37,476 nt of DNA from an uncultured Francisellaceae bacterium. Its GTDB lineage: Bacteria > Pseudomonadota > Gammaproteobacteria > UBA6186 > Azoamicaceae. The translations under genes were made by a program, and so were the position numbers. The stretch's first letter is position 1; each line of letters starts with the position of its first letter. Of the stretch, positions 1 through 6,240 are shown in pieces. The notes under the pieces were generated by a model. That model was given only the letters and a program-made list of their open reading frames with translations. It was not told the origin of the DNA and ran no database searches. Location of the stretch: contig CAIVQA010000056.1 in assembly GCA_903907935.1 (NCBI GenBank), forward strand, positions 1 to 37,476. The letters are read 5' to 3'.

Positions 1-338
1 TATAAAGATTCTGGTAATTTTTTTATATTTTATATGTAATTTATTATCAATTAAATATTGATATCAAACACATGTACAAATGTCAAGAATTAATTGTGAA
101 AATTTCAGCAAAAATTTTTATTTACGCTCTAAGAAATAATTAAATAGCGGACTAGTTATCTTTCTTTTAATTCCTAGTTCTTAGTTCTCTTATACTTACA
201 TACTTACAAATTTGATTAATTTGTACCAACCAATTTAAGATTATCAACAATTATATGATCCTAAAAAAACTTTATTATAAAACATCGTTTACATAAAGTT
301 GTTATAAGATCAGATCACTTGAGATAAAAACTCTATAA
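1..338. other. AT-rich non-coding lead-in
   Basis: This stretch is very AT-rich and has no convincing gene. From 225 to 317 it holds the first copy of a leader sequence repeated at 919-1015 in front of the second WD40 fragment. A stop codon at 336-338 closes the frame just before the first WD40 repeat. I see no tRNA or att sequence here, although the left end of the mobile element was looked for. Confidence 0.6.
225..317 (+). repeat. Leader repeat, copy 1
   Basis: This copy aligns with 919-1015 over almost its whole length, with scattered substitutions and small indels. Both begin ACCAAC, share CTTTATTATAAAAC and end CAGATCA. Each lies immediately upstream of a run of WD40 repeats. I infer a duplicated gene start, probably promoter plus 5' leader, from a family of WD40 genes. 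Confidence 0.6.
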
Positions 339-734
339 CGATCAATCTTAACTGGCCACACCAACTCCGTCTGTAGCGTCACCTTCAGCCCAGATAGTAA
401 GTTCCTGGCCTCAGGTAGCAGTGACAATACAGTACGCCTTTGGAGCTTAACTGACCCTACTAATAACCAAACCCTAACTGGCCACACCGGCTCCGTCTTT
501 AGCGTCACCTTCAGCCCTGATAGTAAGTTCCTAGCCTCAGGTAGCTATGACAATACAGTACGTCTTTGGAGCTTAACTGACCCTACTAATAACCAAACCC
601 TAACCGGCCATACCGACACCGTCTTTAGCGTCACCTTCAGCCCTGATAGTAAGTTCCTGGCTTCAAGAAATAAACACTTAATATTGTACTACCCTCTTAA
701 TGTTTTCATGTTTCTAATTTTTATATATTTTTGA
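339..734 (+). pseudogene. WD40-repeat gene fragment, 3 repeats
   Basis: An open frame with no start codon runs from the stop at 336 to a TGA at 732-734. It encodes three WD40 repeats of 42 residues (126 bp), each with the hallmark order LTGHT, VTFSPDSKFLAS, DNTVRLWSL. The third breaks off after FLAS and runs into unrelated AT-rich sequence. WD40 units form beta-propellers that scaffold protein binding; a working propeller normally needs about seven, so this is a remnant. The repeats are almost identical at the DNA level and visibly richer in GC than the flanks, which suggests recent expansion or acquisition. A rare start codon or reading through a larger gene family cannot be excluded. Confidence 0.7.
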
Positions 735-918
735 CAGTATTAATGATGCATCCTATTTAAAATTTATAACAACCATTATGCTTAGAGTATAGGTGATAAG
801 CACAAATCATATTTTTTCCAGATCCCTCTATTTCCTCCTTATACTTTTAGTCAAATTAATAAAAACATAATCTACACTCCCTCTTTAATTCAATTTTAAA
901 TAAATCTGATTCATTTTC

Positions 919-1015
919 ACCAACTGATTTGCGGTTACTAACAAAATTATATTACCCTAAACAAACTTTATTATAAAACTTCGTTTATATAAAATTGTTG
1001 TGTAGATTCAGATCA
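919..1015 (+). repeat. Leader repeat, copy 2
   Basis: Second copy of the leader seen at 225-317. It runs into the TTG at 995 that opens the second WD40 frame. The two leader-plus-WD40 units lie about 700 bp apart in the same orientation, consistent with tandem duplication followed by decay of the intervening DNA. Confidence 0.6.
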
Positions 1016-1372
1016 ATAAAAATAAGATCCTTTACTAATAACCAAACCCTAACTGGCCATACCTACTCCGTCTATAGCGTCACCTTCAGCCCTGATAGTA
1101 AGTTCCTGGCCTCAGGTAGCGATGACAAGACAGTACGCCTTTGGAGCTTAACTGACCCTACTAATAACCAAACCCTAACTGGCCACACCAACTACGTCAA
1201 TAGCGTCACCTTCAGCCTAGATAGTAAGTTCCTGGCCTCAGGTAGCGGTGACAATACAGTACGCCTTTGGAGCTTAACTGACCCTATTAATATAATTACT
1301 ATTAAAAAAACTAAGGATTTAAAAGTAAGTTTTAAAATTAAGGAGATACACTATAAATTAATTATAAATTAA
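995..1372 (+). CDS. Short WD40-repeat protein, 2 repeats, probably a remnant
   Basis: This 125-residue frame opens with a TTG and holds two 42-residue WD40 repeats (about residues 14-97), each with NQTLTGHT, VTFS and DNTVRLWSL-type motifs. It ends with a lysine- and isoleucine-rich tail unlike WD40 sequence. Two repeats cannot close a propeller alone, so the product would have to oligomerise or the gene is a fragment. The repeats nearly match those at 339-734 in DNA sequence. WD40 proteins are common in eukaryotes, cyanobacteria and some host-associated bacteria; a role in host interaction is only a guess. The start is uncertain because no ATG precedes the repeats. Confidence 0.5.
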   Translation: MLCRFRSIKIRSFTNNQTLTGHTYSVYSVTFSPDSKFLASGSDDKTVRLWSLTDPTNNQTLTGHTNYVNSVTFSLDSKFLASGSGDNTVRLWSLTDPINIITIKKTKDLKVSFKIKEIHYKLIIN

Positions 1373-1478
1373 AAGTATAACTCCAAATCAATATGGTTTT
1401 TCAGTAGTGAACATAAATCAGGAATTGTGTTAATATTATTTTGCATTCTTAGCCTCCAATTAGGTTAAGGGTGAAGTG

Positions 1479-1510
1479 ACACGGTAGGTGTTTACCAGAC
1501 ATCTCCGTGT
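1479..1510. other. Strong hairpin in intergenic DNA
   Basis: ACACGG-t-AGGTGT pairs with ACATCT-CCGTGT across a 7-base loop; the stem is 12 bp with one bulged base and one G-U pair. It lies in the 264-bp gap before the toxin-antitoxin ORF. The run after it is not a clean T-tract on the plus strand, so this is not a textbook terminator. It could be a structured leader, part of a small RNA or a remnant of a mobile palindrome. Confidence 0.4.
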
Positions 1511-1636
1511 TGCGCCTTTATTGACGCTCCAATAGTACCCTACTATATTTAACAACATCTGTCAACCATGTTAAAATACTTGTAATTTTTTTATTACATA
1601 ATTGACATCAAACTAATAATAAAATAATCTTCTATC

Positions 1637-2248
1637 ATGTCAAAATTAAGAAAAAACTTTTGGTATAGTGCAATAAAAAACGATATTTTAAAAGAGACCA
1701 GAGGTATAGACTTTAAAGATCTTATAGATGAGCAGCCAATAGCAGCCTTTAAACATCCAGATCAATATAAATATTCAATGCAAGAGGTATTTATCGTTGC
1801 AATCAGAGGGTTTATATATTTTGTTACATATATACCGTATAAACAAGGATTTTTTCTAAAAACTGCTTATAGAAGCAAAAAATGGGCAAAAAAATATTTA
1901 AAAAAACATCAAAAGGCAATTACCATGCGCAAACCAAAAAAAAGATCACCAAACTTAAAAAAAGAATATGCCTCTTTAAATAAAGAAGAACAAGAAATGT
2001 TAGCATCGCTTGAACTAGGAGAATGGCTGCCAGTACCTAACATGCAAAAAAGAACAAAAGAATTACAAGTAGCAGCTAATAACTTTTTTAAAAAAGATGC
2101 TAGTGTAAGCATGAGGTTATCAAGCATAGATTTAGATTATTTCAAAGCTAGAGCTGCTGAAGAAGGGATCCCGCATCAAACATATATAGCTAGCATATTA
2201 CATAAAATTGCTATGGGAAAATTTGATAATATCAAAAAACCTGGTTAA
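1637..2248 (+). CDS. Apparent fused BrnT-like toxin and CopG/BrnA-like antitoxin
   Basis: The 203-residue product reads as two proteins joined. Residues 1 to about 93 resemble BrnT/DUF4258-type toxins: RGIDFKDL, a mid-domain HPDQYKY, then VFIVAIRGFIYFV and FLKTAYRSKKWAKKY. Residues from about 105 resemble the antitoxins that usually follow as a separate gene: LNKEEQEMLASLELGEW, then a ribbon-helix-helix-like SVSMRLSSIDLDYFKARAAEEGIPHQTYIASILHK. An internal ATG at 1925 (Met97), preceded by AAGG eight bases upstream, could give a free 107-residue antitoxin from the same mRNA. The TAA overlaps the convergent relaxase stop in a shared TTAA at 2245-2248. Family assignment rests on remembered motifs. 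A single-base error joining two overlapping genes is possible, but the frame is continuous as given. Confidence 0.65.
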   Translation: MSKLRKNFWYSAIKNDILKETRGIDFKDLIDEQPIAAFKHPDQYKYSMQEVFIVAIRGFIYFVTYIPYKQGFFLKTAYRSKKWAKKYLKKHQKAITMRKPKKRSPNLKKEYASLNKEEQEMLASLELGEWLPVPNMQKRTKELQVAANNFFKKDASVSMRLSSIDLDYFKARAAEEGIPHQTYIASILHKIAMGKFDNIKKPG

Positions 2249-3975
2249 ATAGACAATCCTTTGTCTACTGGTTTTATTATAAATTTAGCCAATCCGTTGC
2301 TAAACTCTTTATAATTAATTGACACTTTTTTTCCCTGTAATTGCATAAATTCATTGTTGCTCATAACAATAATTGCTAAATTTTTTTGGTTACCTTCGAT
2401 TAACGCATAATCAATACCAGATAATTTAACCATAGTTTTAACCTTACCAACAAAATTTTTAGGGGCATCATTATGCACATAATATCCTTGTCTACGTAAC
2501 TCATTTTTAAAATTATCAAGCTCTGCTTTTTTAAGTTCATAAAATAAATTTTTATTAGCAATTATTTCTTGACCAATAAATTTTGCTAACCCTCTATTAA
2601 CTAATACTTGCTTACGTTGTTCTAGCGCATCTTTGATTTCAGCTCCTACACCATTATTACTTAATATCGCTTGGAAATCTTTATTTACTACGCATCTGTC
2701 TAATATGGTTAAACCAGGGACTGTAGTCATAGTTTGCAATGATTCAATTGGCTCAACATGTAATTTACTATGATGTTCATTAACCTTAGTTTCTTTAGTT
2801 AATTTTTTGCACTCTAAAATCACTAGTTGCCCTACTTTAAGTTGTTCAACATTTTTATATTTAGATAAATCCACATACCACTTATGGCCATCAACCCCAT
2901 CAATAACTACATAATAATCACCTACTAAGTCGTCTTGTAAACCTTTATTAATAACTCGTCCAATCATAGAACTATTTTGTATATACTGCCTTGCTTCTTT
3001 AAGCCCACATCTTGCAATTTTTTTATAAATATCATAATGCGCTTCTAAATCTTTTAATTTCTCTATTAGACTGGAGTCAATTTGATAAAAATTCTTCGGC
3101 CAACTGTTCGGCTGTGTAACTAAATTAAGCTTTTGTAAATGCTTAATTCTTATACTGGCAGCTTTAACGTCAGTTTGAAACACCAAAGGACTAAATTTCC
3201 CATTATGCTCTCTAGCTAGTTTTGCAATTTTATAATCTATGGCTATCGCTCTATCTTGTAATAATGCTCTTTTCCTAGCTTTAATAATCGATAATTCAGA
3301 TCTTGGCCCTAATTCTAAGGTTAATAAATCTGAGCTTCTAAACCTAATACCATGAGTAATATAATCTGGCTTTATAATTAAATCGTTACCATTATTTTCA
3401 GTTCCCTTAATAACCAAATGTAGATGAGGATTATCGGTATTTTGATGTACTACGCCCAGCCAGTTGAGTTTCAATCCTAAATCTTGTTCCATTTTTTTAA
3501 CTAAATTTCTAGCATGATTTATTAAATCAACTTGTACGCCATCCTCCGGTGATACAATAAATCTAAAATAATGCCGATCTTGGGCTATAGAGCTAGCAAA
3601 CTTTTTGCCATCTACATTATCGCATTCGCCATCAAAAAATTTTGCTTGATTACCATCTAACCCTGCTTCGTCACGAATTAAATATTTAATATGTTCGCTA
3701 ACTGCTAAAATTTTTTGGGCTGAGTCATGCCACGGTTTATTTTTTACAATTCTTGATTTAATAATTGATAATCTATAATAACTTGGTGGCTGTAGTATAT
3801 AACTATTGCCTCTGACATGTTTAGCCATAGCTCTATTACCGGTAAATTTATATTTTTTGGGTTGGTTAATTAAAATCTTATTAGACAAATTTTTAATAAA
3901 TTTTGTCATACTGTTTAGTTGGTAAGATTCATTATAATTGTTTTTGCGATCATCTTTAAATATTTTGCTATACAT
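2245..3975 (-). CDS. MOBP relaxase (RlxS/VirD2-like, DUF3363 type)
   Basis: Conjugative relaxase expected to nick oriT, stay covalently bound to the 5' end and be led by TraG into the Trb channel. The likely catalytic tyrosine is Tyr98 in HIKYLIRDEAG. The metal-binding motif is at about 177-186 (HQNTDNPHLH; His177, Asp181, His184, His186). FRFIVSPEDG at 138-146 and THGIRFRSSDLLTLELG are typical of the ICE relaxases that carry a DUF3363 C-terminus. The 576-residue length fits. The start at 3975 is supported by AAGGAG a few bases upstream. It is the last gene of the DUF2840-TraF-relaxase group, with a 252-bp gap upstream that holds a candidate oriT. Confidence 0.9.
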   Translation of the reverse strand: MYSKIFKDDRKNNYNESYQLNSMTKFIKNLSNKILINQPKKYKFTGNRAMAKHVRGNSYILQPPSYYRLSIIKSRIVKNKPWHDSAQKILAVSEHIKYLIRDEAGLDGNQAKFFDGECDNVDGKKFASSIAQDRHYFRFIVSPEDGVQVDLINHARNLVKKMEQDLGLKLNWLGVVHQNTDNPHLHLVIKGTENNGNDLIIKPDYITHGIRFRSSDLLTLELGPRSELSIIKARKRALLQDRAIAIDYKIAKLAREHNGKFSPLVFQTDVKAASIRIKHLQKLNLVTQPNSWPKNFYQIDSSLIEKLKDLEAHYDIYKKIARCGLKEARQYIQNSSMIGRVINKGLQDDLVGDYYVVIDGVDGHKWYVDLSKYKNVEQLKVGQLVILECKKLTKETKVNEHHSKLHVEPIESLQTMTTVPGLTILDRCVVNKDFQAILSNNGVGAEIKDALEQRKQVLVNRGLAKFIGQEIIANKNLFYELKKAELDNFKNELRRQGYYVHNDAPKNFVGKVKTMVKLSGIDYALIEGNQKNLAIIVMSNNEFMQLQGKKVSINYKEFSNGLAKFIIKPVDKGLSI

Positions 3976-4227
3976 ATAACTCCTTTCAAAAAAATAATAC
4001 CCAAAATAGGCAAAGTAACTATTAAAAGCTGAGGGTAAAGGTTATGGCAAGATTAAAGGTTTCATGTCGCTACAGTGGTTTTTGTGATATATTTATTGAC
4101 TTTTTTAGTGCTATTAGCCATACAACTAATAACAGTGTTTAACCAAAAATCACTAATATTTAAGGCTTATTAAGTGCTACCTAAATCAACATCTTTCACC
4201 TTTTTAAAAAAACTCCTTATTTTTACC
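3976..4227. other. Intergenic region upstream of relaxase, candidate oriT
   Basis: On the minus strand 4053-4046 reads ATCTTGCC, matching the YATCYTG-C core of IncP/Ti-type nic sites; cleavage would fall between 4048 and 4047, about 70 bases before the relaxase start. A short inverted repeat, GCTATTAG (4110-4117) and CTAATAAC (4126-4133), lies nearby. Location beside the relaxase gene fits an origin of transfer. The motif is short and could arise by chance in AT-rich DNA. A 32-codon ORF at 4044-4142 overlaps it but has no family resemblance. Confidence 0.4.
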
Positions 4228-4731
4228 CTAATTTTTAGTATTATTAAAAATAAACAATGGCCTAACCACCGCCCTAATATCTTTGTTAGTAATTGGTCCA
4301 AAATACCTAGAATCTAACGAATTAGCTGTTGCAGTAATCGCCACAAATAATTCTTCCGGCTGCAATTTCCGACAAATCTGATACAACTGTATTGGATCTT
4401 TGCCTGATAACTTAATATTTTGATTAATGAGTATTGAGTTCTGATCATTACAAACATAATCACCACCCATAGCTATAATTGGTTTTAATAATAAACCTTC
4501 AAACTTTAATGAATCTTGCTTACCTAAAAGATTTTTATGTGCAACTGACAAATCAATAATTACCAGGTCACCAATTTGAGGAGTTACTTTTTTTACTAGA
4601 TACAATCCCCTGGGTAACGATTTGCTGATATTTAAATAAACCTTACTGTTGAACTTTTTATTTGATCCCATATTAACCACTAAGCATGATATAATTAAAA
4701 AAATAGTTAGAACTTTAAATTTTTTACACAT
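4228..4731 (-). CDS. traF: TraF-like conjugal transfer signal peptidase (S26)
   Basis: Small membrane-anchored serine protease of the S26 family. In IncP systems TraF processes and circularises the TrbC pilin. An N-terminal hydrophobic segment (about residues 8-21) anchors it. The catalytic serine is Ser38 in the KSLPRGLY motif, and the lysine of the dyad is Lys83 in LLLKPIIAMGGD; the C-terminal SLDSRYFGPI motif is also typical of S26 enzymes. The start overlaps the end of the DUF2840 gene by 8 bases, so the two are probably translationally coupled. Length (167) is normal for the family. The natural substrate would be the TrbC-like protein at 16071-16391. Confidence 0.88.
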   Translation of the reverse strand: MCKKFKVLTIFLIISCLVVNMGSNKKFNSKVYLNISKSLPRGLYLVKKVTPQIGDLVIIDLSVAHKNLLGKQDSLKFEGLLLKPIIAMGGDYVCNDQNSILINQNIKLSGKDPIQLYQICRKLQPEELFVAITATANSLDSRYFGPITNKDIRAVVRPLFIFNNTKN

Positions 4732-5164
4732 GGTAAGGAAGGATTAATGGTTTGCCGGTTTGGATCCTGGCATGTTGGTGTACCCAATATTCATTACTAA
4801 GAGCTTTAAACTCTATTCCGGATTTATGAATTTGACCAATTATTTTTAAAGTCCTTTTTACTCTAGTTGCTCCATAACAAAAAAATAATAAATCTACTTT
4901 TGGATAAACCCCGGAAAGCGTATTTTTAACATTACTCATATTGCCGGTTCTAAAAACGTAAAAGATCCATTTGCTGATACCATAAAAACCACCTTCCCAA
5001 CGCTGCATCCCAATTAGTTGCTGTGGTAATATTAACCGTATTTTGTCTTGATGATTAAGATCTACAGTCTTATCCCAACTGCCGGCAACTATTTTATTAC
5101 TCAGGCAATTTTCTAATCTTGTCTCTTTGACAATCGTATATGCTAGCTGCTTACTATTTGGCAT
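4724..5164 (-). CDS. DUF2840-family protein of ICE transfer module
   Basis: This 146-residue protein matches the DUF2840 pattern as I remember it: a central RWEGGFYGISKWIFYVFRTG stretch, then YPKVDLLFFCYGATRVKRTL and a C-terminal WVHQHARI segment. Genes of this family sit next to TraF and the relaxase in Tn4371-like ICEs and Trb-bearing plasmids, and that order is kept here. The biochemical role is unknown. No signal peptide or membrane helix is evident, so it is probably cytoplasmic. In many related elements a ParA ATPase gene lies beside it; here an HTH-ParB-like gene is the upstream neighbour, 88 bases away. Confidence 0.75.
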   Translation of the reverse strand: MPNSKQLAYTIVKETRLENCLSNKIVAGSWDKTVDLNHQDKIRLILPQQLIGMQRWEGGFYGISKWIFYVFRTGNMSNVKNTLSGVYPKVDLLFFCYGATRVKRTLKIIGQIHKSGIEFKALSNEYWVHQHARIQTGKPLILPYHV

Positions 5165-5252
5165 AACTTCATCTTTTTATAAAACACTAAATCTTAATAA
5201 GTTAAATTTTTACTAAAATTGATCAAATTTTTTGCTAAATTTTATCCACAAA

Positions 5253-6116
5253 TTAATTGCTTTTTGGTTTTAGTGATCTAATAAATTTGGATTGTTGACT
5301 TTTTGGATCCTTGGCAATTGCGGCAGCCTTTGCAATAGTAATATGTTTAGCAATTAATGCTTGAATTAATTCTTTACTGCCATTTAAATAAACTTTTTTA
5401 GCTCGAATGTAAGAGTCTTTACCACTAAAGCCAAGAATACTAGCAATTTTATGATCCGTTCTGCCAATAATACCGTAACCAATGCTACCAGCTTGCAATA
5501 AATTATTATCATTAATTTTGTCAATTGATGCTTTTAAATTCAAATCATTTCTCCGGCCTTGCCTATTTCCCAATAATTGCTCCAAACGTAAACCTATAGC
5601 AACCAATTCAGTAATTATGAATTGATTACTAATATTTTTTATTATATTTGTTTCTAAAAGTAATTCTTTTACGTTCAACATTACAACTTTGATCTTTGCT
5701 TTTTTAGCCTTTTGATCTGCCTGTAATTCTACTAATCCGGAAATTAAGATCCCATCAGCATCAATAATAATATGACGATCTGGTTGCTTAAAGCTAAGAT
5801 ATGGTAAATTGGTAACTACTATTTTGTCTATTAGTACTTCGGATAATTCATTGGTACAAACTCGTTTATAAAGATATTTATTTATAGGATGGTTTGGTAA
5901 TAAACGTTCAATACTAATATGGCCAATTATTTCTTCTACTGCTAGCGCTTTATCATAAGGAATAGGTATTTTAGGATTATGGATCCATTTACTAATGGTT
6001 GGTTGTCCTACTCCTAGAAATAAACCGAGTTTCCTTTCGCTGCCAAAAAATCGAGCAGCTTCAAGCCAAGCAGCTTTTCGGATCTCATTATATTCGTTTT
6101 TGGTATACTTAATCAT
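5253..6116 (-). CDS. YdaS-like HTH fused to ParB-like region, paralogue A
   Basis: The first ~75 residues form a Cro/YdaS-like helix-turn-helix (FFGSERKLGLFLGVGQPTIS then KWIHNPKIPIPYDKALAVEE). The rest resembles ParB/Spo0J-type proteins: a short ISGLVELQADQKAK segment, then a helical part with TELVAIGLRLEQLLGNRQGR and SYIRAKKVYLNGSKELIQAL, and ITIAKAAAIAKDPKSQQSKF near the end. The ParB portion is abbreviated and I cannot identify the CTP/DNA-clamp motifs with confidence. A close paralogue lies at 20237-21106 on the other strand. The role is probably DNA binding, as repressor or centromere-binding partition factor. No ParA gene is visible. Separate from the trb operon by 124 bases. Confidence 0.7.
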   Translation of the reverse strand: MIKYTKNEYNEIRKAAWLEAARFFGSERKLGLFLGVGQPTISKWIHNPKIPIPYDKALAVEEIIGHISIERLLPNHPINKYLYKRVCTNELSEVLIDKIVVTNLPYLSFKQPDRHIIIDADGILISGLVELQADQKAKKAKIKVVMLNVKELLLETNIIKNISNQFIITELVAIGLRLEQLLGNRQGRRNDLNLKASIDKINDNNLLQAGSIGYGIIGRTDHKIASILGFSGKDSYIRAKKVYLNGSKELIQALIAKHITIAKAAAIAKDPKSQQSKFIRSLKPKSN

Positions 6117-6240
6117 ATCATTATATCAACTAACACTTAACCTAATAAACCCTTTATAATATATAATCTGCATAAAACTCAATACTAAGTACTTTTTTTT
6201 TTTACATAATCTTCTTCTCAAATGGATCATGCTTACTATT

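Noticed and set aside
302..508. Minus-strand frame across the first WD40 repeats
   Set aside because: It is the antisense shadow of the WD40 repeat array; the plus strand has the clear WD40 motifs.
339..1290. 126-bp repeats as a possible CRISPR or satellite
   Set aside because: The repeats translate as WD40 units with no spacers, so they are coding repeats.
4044..4142. 32-codon ORF (MARLKVSCRYSGF...) in the relaxase upstream gap
   Set aside because: No family resemblance, weak ribosome-binding context, and it overlaps the candidate nic site; more likely incidental.
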